From NCBI GenBank assembly GCA_020847045.1, contig JADLCT010000063.1, forward strand, positions 1 through 64,000: a DNA stretch of 64,000 nt, written 5' to 3'. Origin of the DNA: Bryobacterales bacterium. GTDB lineage: Bacteria > Acidobacteriota > Terriglobia > Bryobacterales > Bryobacteraceae. Made by a program: the position numbers and the translations under genes. The first letter of the stretch is position 1. Each line of letters begins with the position of its first letter. This document shows positions 36,795 through 45,005 of the stretch, piece by piece. A model generated the notes under the pieces. That model was not told the DNA's origin. It ran no database searches and saw only the letters and a list, made by a program, of their open reading frames with translations.

Positions 36795-37361
36795 CTACTC
36801 CGGTACGGCCACCTTCACCATGGCCGGCCGCAGCAGTTTGCCCTTATAGAGATAGCCCCGCTGGTACTCTTCCAGGATGGTCTCCTCGGCGTGTTCGCTC
36901 GATTCCATCTTCTGCACGGCGTGATGTACGTTAGGATCGAACTTTTCGCCGACGGACTTTACAGGGGAAACCCCGAGCCGGAACAGAAGATCGAGCGTAC
37001 GCTGGTAGATCAATTCCAGGCCCTTGGCGAACTCGCGCGTGGGGCCATCGTCGGTGGGCGTCGATTTGATGCCGCGCTCCAGGTCGTCCAGCACCTGGAG
37101 GAAGTTTTTCAGGCACTCCATCGTGGCCGTTTCGAAGATTTCGCCGCGATCCCGGTCGGAACGGCGTTTGAAGTTCTCGAAATCGGCCTGGCGGCGCAGC
37201 AACAGTTCCTGGAGTTCGGCCTTTTCGGTGAGCAGCCGCTCGTAGCTGGCGGCCGCGGAGGAGTCGGACGGCTCGGGCGAATCGCCCACAGCCGGCTGGC
37301 CGGCGCCTGCTTCGGCGGCCTCCAGCGACTCGATGGTGGCGTCTTGTTTCTCCGTACTCAT
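36795..37361 (-). CDS. grpE: Nucleotide exchange factor GrpE
   Basis: GrpE (188 residues) has a disordered acidic N-terminus, a long dimerising helix (YERLLTEKAELQELLLRRQADFENFKRRSDRDR) and the C-terminal beta domain with GEKFDPNVHHAVQKMES and GYLYKGKLLRPAMVKVA, the family signature. It releases ADP from DnaK. A -10-like TACACT lies 22 bases upstream of the start on the minus strand, so grpE-dnaJ may also have their own promoter. The hrcA end is 95 bases upstream. Confidence 0.95.
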   Translation of the reverse strand: MSTEKQDATIESLEAAEAGAGQPAVGDSPEPSDSSAAASYERLLTEKAELQELLLRRQADFENFKRRSDRDRGEIFETATMECLKNFLQVLDDLERGIKSTPTDDGPTREFAKGLELIYQRTLDLLFRLGVSPVKSVGEKFDPNVHHAVQKMESSEHAEETILEEYQRGYLYKGKLLRPAMVKVAVPE

Positions 37362-37456
37362 ATCTGAAAAATGCCCAATTCTTAGTGTAGCGGGTTGCGC
37401 CGGGAAAGCCTACTCGGGCAGTTCGCCCGCCGGCCGCATCCAGAGGGCGGGAGACG

Positions 37457-38494
37457 CTAACTGGGGAGGCTGAGAAACGCCTGCCCAACGTGCTTTACGG
37501 CGGACAGGGCGCGGTCGTAGTCCATGCGCATGGGACCGATGACGGCGAACTTGCCGGTCACACCGCCGGGCATCCGTAGCGAGACGCCAATCAAGGAGAG
37601 CGGGCTGAGGGTGGGATCCTCGTCGGACATGCCGATCTGGACCACCACCTCGCCATGGGGTGGCTCAAGAAAACGGTCTAGAATCTGCAGGATGCGCTTC
37701 TTTTCTTCGAGCGTGCGGAACATTTCGCGCAGCCGGTCGCGCGTCAGTTGGAAGTCGAAGCTCACCAGGTTCGAGGCGCCTTCCATGTGGAACTCGGGCG
37801 TGGGCGCGTTTTCGTGCAGCGCCTTGTCGTAGAGCAAAATGAGCTTCCGCAGAAGCGCGCCGTAGGCCGCGTTGGCCTGGTCCAGCCGCACCCGCAGTTC
37901 GGCGTGAATGTCGGCCATTCTCCAGCCGGAAAAATGGGCGTTCAAATAATTGCGGATGGCTGTGACTTCCTCGTGCGTGATGGGCTCTTCCAGCGTCAGC
38001 AACTGGTCGCGCACCATGCGGTCCTGTGTCACAACGATCATCAGCACACGCGTCCGGCTTACCAGCAGCAACTCCACCTGGTCCAGGATCTGGCTGGATG
38101 TGGGGATGGCGGCGGCGATGCCGAGCCCGTTGGAAAGTCCCGTCAGCATCTGGGAGCTGCGCTCCACCCGTTCCTCGACGGTGTGCGACTGGCTCAACTC
38201 CTCGCGGATGCGGCCGACCTCGACCGGCGCCGGACGGCGCGCGGCCAGGGCGCGCACGTAGAGGGCATAGGCTTTGGCCGTGGGCACCCGGCCGGCCGAG
38301 GTGTGCGGCTGGTGCAGATATCCCTGCTCGGCCAGTTCGGCCATGACGTTGCGAACCGAAGCCGGACTCAGATGGTGGCGGCGGAGGCGGGAGATGTCCT
38401 GCGAGGCGACCGGTTCGCCGGTGTCGATGTAGGCGCGCACGACCGACTGCAATATCTGTTCGGCGCGGGCCGAAAGCTCGGGTGCGGCGGTCAT
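37457..38494 (-). CDS. hrcA: Heat-inducible transcription repressor HrcA
   Basis: HrcA (345 residues from ATG 38494) has an N-terminal winged helix (ARAEQILQSVVRAYIDTGEPVASQDISR...LSPASVRNVMAELAEQGYLHQPHTSAGRVPT). A GAF-like core and the inserted dimerising domain follow, and it ends in the conserved SLIGVSLRMPGGVTGKFAVIGPMRMDYDRA. HrcA normally binds CIRCE to repress chaperone genes. No CIRCE is seen upstream of hrcA, grpE or dnaJ. Promoter-like elements TACAAT and TTGCCC (18 bases apart) lie upstream, together with GAGGGG as ribosome site. Confidence 0.93.
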   Translation of the reverse strand: MTAAPELSARAEQILQSVVRAYIDTGEPVASQDISRLRRHHLSPASVRNVMAELAEQGYLHQPHTSAGRVPTAKAYALYVRALAARRPAPVEVGRIREELSQSHTVEERVERSSQMLTGLSNGLGIAAAIPTSSQILDQVELLLVSRTRVLMIVVTQDRMVRDQLLTLEEPITHEEVTAIRNYLNAHFSGWRMADIHAELRVRLDQANAAYGALLRKLILLYDKALHENAPTPEFHMEGASNLVSFDFQLTRDRLREMFRTLEEKKRILQILDRFLEPPHGEVVVQIGMSDEDPTLSPLSLIGVSLRMPGGVTGKFAVIGPMRMDYDRALSAVKHVGQAFLSLPS

Positions 38495-38521
38495 CGCGTG
38501 TAGGAGTGTCCCCTCACCGGA

Positions 38522-38551
38522 CATTGTAGGGGAGATACGGATGGGTGGGCA
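38522..38551 (-). promoter_or_regulatory. Candidate hrcA promoter
   Basis: On the minus strand TTGCCC (-35) and TACAAT (-10, 38522-38527) are separated by 18 bases, with the hrcA ATG 28 bases further on. It lies in the 117-base divergent region shared with the secreted protein at 38612. Confidence 0.45.
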
Positions 38552-38611
38552 AGCGCGCGTACTCTGCTGTGGAGGAGGCTGGATTCCGATATTCTCCAGA
38601 GAGAGGTCCGT

Positions 38612-40783
38612 ATGAGACACATCTGGTTGCGCGTGATGATGGTGGCGGCGCTGGCGGCGCCCTGCGCCCTGCAGGGGGCCGTGTCGGGACTGGTGTGCAC
38701 ATCCACCTCGGTGCAGGCCGTGCTGCGGACGGAGGGGCTGACGGAGCGGGCGGGCGAAATGGTGTTCACCTGCACGGGCGACACGCCGGGCGGCGAGGTG
38801 GGCGCCAGCTTCAGCGTGTTTCTCAGCGTGCCGGTCACCAACCGGGCCGGCGGCGACGGCATGACCGACGCGACGCTAACCGTGGACGCGGGCCCTGGCA
38901 CCATTCCCGTCACGGTGCGCGGGCGGCTGGTGGGCTCCAACGCGGTGATCTTCGAGTATGTGAACTGGCCGCTGACCTCGTTCGCGGTATCCACCATCAA
39001 GATCGCCAACATTCGCGTGAATGCCTCGGGCGCGGCGAACCGGGCGGTTACGGCGCTGGTGTCCACCAACGGCATCTCGCGCATCGTGACCAACCAGCCC
39101 AACCTGGCGGTCGGCATCACGCAGCCGGGTCTGCTGGCGAGCTCCTCCACCACCTCGATTGTGTGCGAAGGCTCTCCTCTGCCGGACGAGGAGTTGATCA
39201 CGCTGCCCAACCTGTACGCCTCGGGCACGCGCGTCAGCTCGCTGCGGGTCACCGAGGGGGCGACGAACGGTTTTGAACTCCGGCAGGCCAACACGACCTC
39301 GGGCACGCGGATTATCGTGCGCTATTCGGGCTTTCCGCAAGGCAGCCGGCTGTTCGTGCCCGATGCGATCGCCGGAACGTCGGCCACCGAGCAGAGCTCC
39401 GCGGGCGACCTGGGCGTGACGCGGGCGCTCGGCAAATATACGCCGGGAGGCTCGGGGCAGCTGCTGCTGATCCGTGTACGCGGGCACGACGCGCAGGGCG
39501 CCGGCGGGTCGCTCGTGTGGGCGCCTCCGTTCGGCGCGGCCGGACCGCTCACCTTGAGCGGCGCCTCGGAGGTGCCGCTGGCGGGCGGCGCGGGCATGGC
39601 CGTGTTCGAGGTGTACGATTCGCTGCCGTCCATTCTGGAAAGCGCGCAGATTCCCACGTTTCTCGCGCTGCAACGGGCGGGCGGCCCGTTGACGCTGGCG
39701 CAGGCGAGCGTCAGCTTCGGGCCGTTGAGCGAGGTGGGCATCTCGAGCCCGTCGGCCCCGGTGCCGCGCTTTGTGGCAGTGGCCGCCGGCACGGACTGCG
39801 CCGCGCTGCGCGACTGCCAGGCGGAGTACTTCCCGAAGCTGCTTGTGGACTCGCCGCCGCTGGTGTTCACGGCCCAGGCGGGCGTGCCGGGCTTCCTGGG
39901 CAAGTACATCCGGATTCTGAACGACCAGGGCGGCACGCTCGTGTGGACGGCGAAAATTCAATACAAGCGCGGGGGGCCGGAAGGCTGGCTGCGCCTGAGC
40001 CGCGAGGTGGGACTGAATAACGCGGGCATTGTGTTGGACGTGCTGGCCGAGAGGCTGCCGGGCGCGGGCGTCTATGAGGCGGAACTGGCCATTGACGCCG
40101 GGCCTGTGGCCGGTTCGCGCCTGCTGCCGGTGACTCTGACGGCAACCGAAGCACCCAAGCCGATCGTGCGGCCCGAGGTGGCCAAGGCGTACAACGCGGC
40201 GGGCGGCGAGCGCTATGCGACGCTCGTGCCGGGTTCGCGCGCCGTGCTGGAGGGTGTGCGCCTGGACGCCGAGCCTGTACGGATCACCGTCGATGGCGTC
40301 GAGGCCCATGTCCTCTCGTGGGGCCAGACGCGGGCCGAGTTCGTGGTGCCCGAGGCGTTGGGCTTCAAAGCTGCCGCCCAGTTGATCTACTCGGCCGGCT
40401 TCGTGCCCAGCGAGCCGTTCACCCTGGCGCTATCGGCGTCGGCGCCGGTCATCTACCCGAAAGGCGTATTGAATCAGGATGGCCTGCCGAACTCGCCGGC
40501 CTACCCGGAAACCGTGGGCCGCGTCTTCCAGGTATTCGCCACTGGACTGCCGCCGGGATCGCTGGGCACCATCTCGGCCAAGGTGCACGATCGCGAGATC
40601 GACCGGCCCCTTTACGCCGGCGCGGCGCCGGGACTGGACGGGATTCAGCAGGTGAACTTCGCGATTCCCGGTGACCTGCCGGCGATGTCGAGCGAAGTGA
40701 TCGTCTGTGGCTGGCCGGCCAACCTGCCGGGGCAACGCGTGTGCTCGCCGCCGTTCGTGGTGGTGTTGCGGCGGCCCGAGTAA
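38612..40783 (+). CDS. Secreted protein sharing the N-terminal domain of the 1405-residue protein, with TIGR03437-like end
   Basis: It has 723 residues from ATG 38612, with GAGAGAGG just upstream. Signal peptide: MRHIWLRVMMVAALAAPCALQG. Residues ~25-400 correspond to the N-terminal domain of the protein at 31399: RTEGLTERAGEMVFTCTGDTPGG and SVFLSVPVTNR, then the IKIANIRVNASGA-type stretch. The last ~200 residues (GSRAVLEGVRLDAEP, RVFQVFATGLPPGSLG, GLDGIQQVNFAIPGDLP) are a divergent TIGR03437 domain. There are no Ig-like repeats between the two. It is transcribed divergently from hrcA; rlmH begins 4 bases after its stop. The function is unknown. Confidence 0.85.
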   Translation: MRHIWLRVMMVAALAAPCALQGAVSGLVCTSTSVQAVLRTEGLTERAGEMVFTCTGDTPGGEVGASFSVFLSVPVTNRAGGDGMTDATLTVDAGPGTIPVTVRGRLVGSNAVIFEYVNWPLTSFAVSTIKIANIRVNASGAANRAVTALVSTNGISRIVTNQPNLAVGITQPGLLASSSTTSIVCEGSPLPDEELITLPNLYASGTRVSSLRVTEGATNGFELRQANTTSGTRIIVRYSGFPQGSRLFVPDAIAGTSATEQSSAGDLGVTRALGKYTPGGSGQLLLIRVRGHDAQGAGGSLVWAPPFGAAGPLTLSGASEVPLAGGAGMAVFEVYDSLPSILESAQIPTFLALQRAGGPLTLAQASVSFGPLSEVGISSPSAPVPRFVAVAAGTDCAALRDCQAEYFPKLLVDSPPLVFTAQAGVPGFLGKYIRILNDQGGTLVWTAKIQYKRGGPEGWLRLSREVGLNNAGIVLDVLAERLPGAGVYEAELAIDAGPVAGSRLLPVTLTATEAPKPIVRPEVAKAYNAAGGERYATLVPGSRAVLEGVRLDAEPVRITVDGVEAHVLSWGQTRAEFVVPEALGFKAAAQLIYSAGFVPSEPFTLALSASAPVIYPKGVLNQDGLPNSPAYPETVGRVFQVFATGLPPGSLGTISAKVHDREIDRPLYAGAAPGLDGIQQVNFAIPGDLPAMSSEVIVCGWPANLPGQRVCSPPFVVVLRRPE

Positions 40784-40786
40784 GCC

Positions 40787-41206
40787 GTGCGGATTTTTGT
40801 CTACTTCGTTGGCAAGCCGCGCGACGAGCACGCCAACGCAATGGCTGCCGAATTCCTGAAACGCACCTCGCGCTGGGCCAAGTGCGAGATGCGCGAGGTG
40901 GACCCGCGCCGGCAGGACTTCCGGGAGAAACATCCCACGGCGGCCATTCTCATGCTGGACCCGGCGGGCAGACGCTGGGATTCGGCGGAGTTCGCCGCGC
41001 GGCTGCGCGGCTGGGAGGACGAGGCGCGGGACGCCGTGTTCGTGCTCGGCGGTCACGATGGTCTGCCGGGCTCGTGGAAGGAAAAGGCGTCAGAGTTGCT
41101 GTCGCTGTCGCCCATGACGTTTCCCCATGAGCTCGCGCGGGCCATGCTCGCCGAGCAGATCTACCGGGCGTTTGCCACGCTGCGGGGCCATCCGTATCCA
41201 CGATGA
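40787..41206 (+). CDS. rlmH: 23S rRNA (pseudouridine1915-N3)-methyltransferase
   Basis: RlmH (139 residues) is a SPOUT-class methyltransferase acting on 70S ribosomes at helix 69. It is slightly shorter than the usual ~155 residues. The trefoil-knot SAM site is seen as LMLDPAGRRWDS, FVLGGHDGLP (usually IGGxxG) and the C-terminal LSPMTFPHELARAMLAEQIYRAFATLRGHPYPR. The start is GTG 40787, a few bases after the upstream stop, so translation is probably coupled to the unrelated secreted protein gene. Confidence 0.93.
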   Translation: MRIFVYFVGKPRDEHANAMAAEFLKRTSRWAKCEMREVDPRRQDFREKHPTAAILMLDPAGRRWDSAEFAARLRGWEDEARDAVFVLGGHDGLPGSWKEKASELLSLSPMTFPHELARAMLAEQIYRAFATLRGHPYPR

Positions 41207-41224
41207 TTTTTTTGGTGGGGGAGC

Positions 41225-41256
41225 TTGACTCCGTACCTTGGTACGGAGTTTAGAGT
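41225..41256 (+). promoter_or_regulatory. mer-type operator/promoter
   Basis: The -35 TTGACT (41225-41230) is followed by a perfect dyad, ACTCCGTACC and its inverse around TT (41228-41249). The -10 is TTAGAG (19-base spacer) or TAGAGT (20-base spacer). The over-long spacer with a palindrome between -35 and -10 is the hallmark of MerR-family promoters. TTGACTCCGTAC-N4-GTACGGA is, from memory, identical to the Tn501/Tn21 mer operator core. It drives the cysteine-rich peptide and merR-like gene. Confidence 0.85.
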
Positions 41257-41281
41257 TAGGCTGAAAGGAGGTCATACACAC

Positions 41282-41410
41282 ATGACCACGACCCATGAAG
41301 CCAACTGCTGCCAGGACTGTAACTGCCCCTGCTGCCCGGGCCAATGCCCGTCCGGGTGCGAATCCTGCGGCGCCGTCTGCGACTGCTCCGCCGCCTGCTG
41401 CGACGAGTAA
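41282..41410 (+). CDS. Cysteine-rich 42-residue putative metal-binding peptide
   Basis: The peptide starts at ATG 41282, with AAAGGAGG at 41264-41271 as a strong ribosome site. It has 13 Cys in 42 residues, arranged as CC..C.C.CC...C...C..C...C.C...CC, and only one His. It has no signal peptide or membrane helix. The layout resembles a metallothionein-like thiolate cluster but I recognise no named family. It is the first gene after a mer-type operator and is followed 13 bases later by a MerR-family gene. I infer a metal- or mercury-sequestering peptide. Strong RBS, operator and the non-random Cys pattern argue that the short ORF is real. Confidence 0.75.
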   Translation: MTTTHEANCCQDCNCPCCPGQCPSGCESCGAVCDCSAACCDE

Positions 41411-41423
41411 GCGCGCGGACAAG

Positions 41424-41822
41424 GTGAGAACGATCGGAGCCACCGCGGCGGAAGCGGGTGTACATGTCGAGACGATCCGCTATTACGAGCGGATCGGGCT
41501 GATTCCACAACCGCCGCGGGGCCGTTCCTACCGGCGCTATCCGGCCGAAACCGTGCGCGCTCTGCGCTTCATCCGGCAGGCGCGGGAGTTCGGCTTCACG
41601 CTGAAGGAGATCGCCGGACTGATGGCGCTTGAACGCGACAACGCAGGCTGCGCGGAGATGTGCGAGCGCGTGGACCGGAAACTGGCTGAGGTGGAGCGCA
41701 AAATCGCGGCGCTCACGGCGCTGCGCAACGAACTGGCGAGGATGGTGAAACACTCGCCGCGCCGGGGCCGTCACACCGAATGCAAAGTGTTTGACTGCCT
41801 GAGCGGCGGCTCCTCCTGCTGA
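41424..41822 (+). CDS. MerR-family metal-responsive regulator
   Basis: It has 132 residues from GTG 41424; a longer frame to 41295 overlaps the cysteine-rich gene and gives low-complexity sequence. The winged helix (IGATAAEAGVHVETIRYYERIGLIPQPPRGRSYRRYP) and dimerisation helix fit MerR. By alignment to remembered Tn501 MerR, the Hg ligands C82 and C126 correspond to C76 and C120. C117 is S111, next to H110. Extra cysteines are C80, C125 and C132. I infer it senses a thiophilic metal, perhaps with altered specificity, and controls its own operon through the upstream operator. Confidence 0.85.
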   Translation: MRTIGATAAEAGVHVETIRYYERIGLIPQPPRGRSYRRYPAETVRALRFIRQAREFGFTLKEIAGLMALERDNAGCAEMCERVDRKLAEVERKIAALTALRNELARMVKHSPRRGRHTECKVFDCLSGGSSC

Positions 41823-41894
41823 TGGCTGTCCGCGGACCGGCGCTTTGTGGGGCGCGCGCCCGGCGGGCGGGGCGCGGTGCCGTAGGATAGTAGA

Positions 41895-44297
41895 TTGTCC
41901 CGCATTTCCTCCACGGCGGTTTCGCCCGGCCTGCGCTGGCCGCTTGTCTACACCGGCGTCTTTCTCACCACGCTGGCCACCCTGATGCTCGAGCTGACGT
42001 TGACGCGCATCTTCTCGGTGGTGTTTTATTACCACTTCGCGTTCCTGGCCATCTCGATCGCGCTGTTCGGCCTTGGGGCGGGCGGAGTGTTCAGCTATGC
42101 CGTGCAGGGCTGGCCGGGCTCCGTGTGGAGAAAGCTGGCGGTACTCTCGACGCTGAACGCCTTCTTCGTGGTGCTGTCGGTCTCCTATGTTTTATCGCGC
42201 CAGGCGCAGATGACCAGCGCCGCGCTGGCCGGGGTCTATGTGGTCAGTGCGTTGCCGTTCCTCGTGTCGGGCGTCATCGTCTCGCTGGCGATCTCGGAAA
42301 CCATCGGCCGCGTGGACCGCGTGTACTTCTTCGATCTGCTCGGCGCGGCCGGAGGCTGCCTGCTGCTGATTCCGCTGCTGAATACGATAGGCGCGCCGAA
42401 TACGGTGATCGGCACGGGCGTTCTGTTCGCCTCGGCGTCGGCGCTCTGGTACACGCTGGCCGGCTCGGTGCGTATGCGCATTGTGAGCGTGGGCGTGGCG
42501 CTGGGGCTGGTGTGGCTGATCGTGGTGAATGCGAAGAACCGCATGATCGACGTGCGCGCGGCCAAGGGCATGGCGCTCTCGGGCGAGCGTTTCGTGAAGT
42601 GGAACAGCTACTCGCGCATCGCGATTCAACCGGACCGCCATAGTGACGCGCTGTTGATCGTCATCGACGGCGACGCCTCCACCGGAATCGCCAACTTCGA
42701 TTTCGACAAACTAACCCGGGAGGAGCGGACGAACCTGTTACGCCAGGGGCCAGGGCTCCCCTACGCGCTGCGCCCAGGCGCCAAGACGCTGATTATCGGC
42801 CCCGGTGGCGGCTGGGACATGGCGCGCGCGCTGGCCGGCGGCAGCAAGGACATCACCGGCGTCGAGATCAACAAGATCATCGCCAACACGATCATGCGGG
42901 AGCGCTTCGCTGGGTTGAGCCGGAACATCTACTTCCGTCCCGAGGTGCGCATCTTCGTCGAGGATGGCCGCAGTTTCGTGCGCCGCAGCACGGAGAAGTA
43001 CCAGGTGCTGCAGGCTACGCTGGTGGACACCTGGGCTTCCACGGCGGCCGGCGCCTTCGCCCTGTCGGAGAACAACCTCTACACCACCGGAGCCTTCCAC
43101 GACTACCTGACGCATCTGACCGGCGATGGCATTCTGGCCTTCACGCGCTGGGGATTTCAGCCACCGCGCGAAAGCCTGCGGCTGATCACGCTGGCCGTGG
43201 AGGCGCTCGAATCGCTCGGCGAGCGCGACGTGGCGCGGCACTTCCTGGTGGCTCGTGAGAACACGCACCTGTTGCAGGGCTGGGGGGCCACCGACACGGT
43301 GATCATCTCGCGCAAGCCGTTGAGCGCGGCCGATGTGGAGCGCGCGCGCCAGTTGTTCGCCGAATCGAAGATAGAAACCGTCTATGCGCCGGACATGACG
43401 CCCGCCGAAACGAAGGATAACGCTTTCGCCGGATTCCTCCACGCGCAGGACAGGGCGGCCTTCCTGGCCGGCTATCCATTCGACGTGACGCCCGTTTCCG
43501 ACGACAAACCGTTCTTCTTTTACACGGTCCAGCCGCGCGACATTTGGAGCTATCTGAGCCACGCCGTGCGGGAGTCGGCCGACTACAAAATCAACCGCGC
43601 CGTCCCGCTGCTGTTTGGCGTGATGGGCATCAGCATTCTCGGAACGCTGGTGACGCTGCTGCTGCCGCCGCTGGTGCTGGGAAGCCGTCTGCCCGCCGAA
43701 CGGGGCGTGCGGATTTTCCTGCTTTACTTCCTCTGCGTGGGCATCGGCTACATTCTGATCCAGGTGGCGCTCATCCAGCGCTTCGTTCTCTTCCTGGGCC
43801 ATCCGCAGTATGCGCTGACGGTGATCATTTTTTCGATGCTGCTTTCCAGCGGACTGGGCAGCTTCCTCAGCCGGCGTCTGGGCACCTTTGAAGACGCGCC
43901 GCTGCGCAAGGCTCTGCTTGGCGTGGCCGCCTGCGTGCTGGCCCTGGCGCTGCTCTCTGGACCGGTGGTGAATGCCGGCGTGGGCTGGCCGCTGGGCGTG
44001 CGGATTCTGGTTACCGCTCTGCTGATCTTCCCGGCCGGCTTTCTCATGGGGATGCCATTCCCCAGCGGGCTGGCGCGGCTGGAGCGCTGGCACCCGCAGT
44101 CGGTGCGCTGGGCCTGGGCGCTGAATGCGGCGGCCAGCGTGATGGGCTCGGCCGGTGCGATCTTCCTGGCCCTGTATATTGGATTGCGGGCGACGTTGAT
44201 GACAGGCGGCCTGTTGTACCTGGCCGCGCTGGCCGTCCTGATGGTGGCACAGCAGCGCCGGATCACCGTTGCCGAACAGGAGGCTGTCACGTCATGA
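41895..44297 (+). CDS. Polytopic membrane protein with spermidine-synthase-like SAM domain
   Basis: The 800-residue protein starts at TTG 41895. Roughly six membrane helices occupy residues 15-215 (LVYTGVFLTTLATLMLELTLTRIF...). A Rossmann-type domain follows (KTLIIGPGGGWDMARALAGGSKDITGVEINK, with a GxGGG SAM loop and acidic E), and VEDGRSFVRR and QATLVDTW resemble the spermidine synthase fold. About six more helices end the protein. Such fused proteins are common in Acidobacteria and their product is unknown; the aminopropyltransferase DTSDP-type aspartates are not clear. TAGGAT (41883-41888) ends 6 bases before the TTG. The DinB-like gene overlaps its stop. Confidence 0.85.
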   Translation: MSRISSTAVSPGLRWPLVYTGVFLTTLATLMLELTLTRIFSVVFYYHFAFLAISIALFGLGAGGVFSYAVQGWPGSVWRKLAVLSTLNAFFVVLSVSYVLSRQAQMTSAALAGVYVVSALPFLVSGVIVSLAISETIGRVDRVYFFDLLGAAGGCLLLIPLLNTIGAPNTVIGTGVLFASASALWYTLAGSVRMRIVSVGVALGLVWLIVVNAKNRMIDVRAAKGMALSGERFVKWNSYSRIAIQPDRHSDALLIVIDGDASTGIANFDFDKLTREERTNLLRQGPGLPYALRPGAKTLIIGPGGGWDMARALAGGSKDITGVEINKIIANTIMRERFAGLSRNIYFRPEVRIFVEDGRSFVRRSTEKYQVLQATLVDTWASTAAGAFALSENNLYTTGAFHDYLTHLTGDGILAFTRWGFQPPRESLRLITLAVEALESLGERDVARHFLVARENTHLLQGWGATDTVIISRKPLSAADVERARQLFAESKIETVYAPDMTPAETKDNAFAGFLHAQDRAAFLAGYPFDVTPVSDDKPFFFYTVQPRDIWSYLSHAVRESADYKINRAVPLLFGVMGISILGTLVTLLLPPLVLGSRLPAERGVRIFLLYFLCVGIGYILIQVALIQRFVLFLGHPQYALTVIIFSMLLSSGLGSFLSRRLGTFEDAPLRKALLGVAACVLALALLSGPVVNAGVGWPLGVRILVTALLIFPAGFLMGMPFPSGLARLERWHPQSVRWAWALNAAASVMGSAGAIFLALYIGLRATLMTGGLLYLAALAVLMVAQQRRITVAEQEAVTS

Positions 44298-44785
44298 GCG
44301 AACCCTGGCTGTCCGGACCCATGGAAGGCGTTCACCCGCTGGTGGCGCCGTTGATCCATAGCTTCACCCAGGTGCGCGAAGATGCGGCGCACTGGACCGA
44401 GGGGCTGAGCGTCGAGCAGCTTTGGGCCGAACCGGCGGGCGCGGGCAGCGTTGGTTTCCATGTGCGCCATGCCGGCGGCGCGGCGGAACGGCTCTGCGCC
44501 TACCTTATGGGCAAGGCGTTGAACGAAGCGCAGGTGGCCGCGGCCAAGGCCGAGAAAACGGCAGGCGCGACACGCCAGGAACTGCTGGCGGAGTTGAACG
44601 CACGGCTGGACGCCGTCGAAGCCGCCGTGAAGGGACTCCCGCCAGCCGCCTACACCGAAGCTCGCGGCGTAGGAAAGAAGATGCTGCCCACAACGGTGAT
44701 GGGCTTGATCGTCCACATCGCCGAGCACACGCAGCGGCACATGGGCGAGGCCATCGTGACCGCCAAATGGGTGCGCACCGCCTGA
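44294..44785 (+). CDS. DinB family protein
   Basis: The 163-residue four-helix protein overlaps the upstream stop by 4 bases (ATGA). Metal-site histidines can be assigned to GFHVRHAGGAAERL and to HIAEHTQRHMGEAIVT, the DinB_2 pattern. Family members are thiol transferases or damage-inducible proteins of unknown role. It differs clearly from the DinB-like protein at 17273, so the two are not recent duplicates. Confidence 0.85.
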   Translation: MSEPWLSGPMEGVHPLVAPLIHSFTQVREDAAHWTEGLSVEQLWAEPAGAGSVGFHVRHAGGAAERLCAYLMGKALNEAQVAAAKAEKTAGATRQELLAELNARLDAVEAAVKGLPPAAYTEARGVGKKMLPTTVMGLIVHIAEHTQRHMGEAIVTAKWVRTA

Positions 44786-44966
44786 CAGCTCCCCCCCCGC
44801 CTCCGCGCATCCCCTCCGCGCCCGACCCGGTGGATAGGGCGCGAAAGGGATGTATCGAAATTCCCTCCCGCGCGTCCAAGTGAATAGATCCCGCTGCTGA
44901 GCGTGGCCGGAAGGCGGCCTGGGTGGTCCGCCGGCTCCCGGTGTGCGAGATCCGTTGACAGACATG

Positions 44967-44982
44967 GGCCCTGACCAGGGCC
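44967..44982. repeat. Palindrome between degP and a TTGACA box
   Basis: GGCCCTG and its inverse CAGGGCC are separated by AC, 6 bases after TTGACA (44955-44960) and upstream of the HtrA gene. It could be an operator, but no -10 sits at proper distance from TTGACA, so the promoter itself is uncertain. The rest of 44786-45005 shows nothing else that I can name. Confidence 0.4.
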
Positions 44983-45005
44983 GTCTACAGGGAGAGAGAG
45001 ACATC

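Noticed and set aside
35762-36934. 390-residue plus-strand ORF opposite dnaJ
   Set aside because: The opposite strand has all DnaJ signatures; this is a GC-bias shadow.
41295-41423. Longer N-terminus for the MerR-like protein
   Set aside because: It overlaps the cysteine-rich gene in another frame and gives Ala/Pro-rich sequence absent from MerR proteins; GTG 41424 places the helix-turn-helix at the normal position.
42738-44093. 451-residue minus-strand ORF opposite the SAM/membrane protein
   Set aside because: Composition is His/Gln/Arg-rich low complexity typical of antisense frames, with no recognisable domain.
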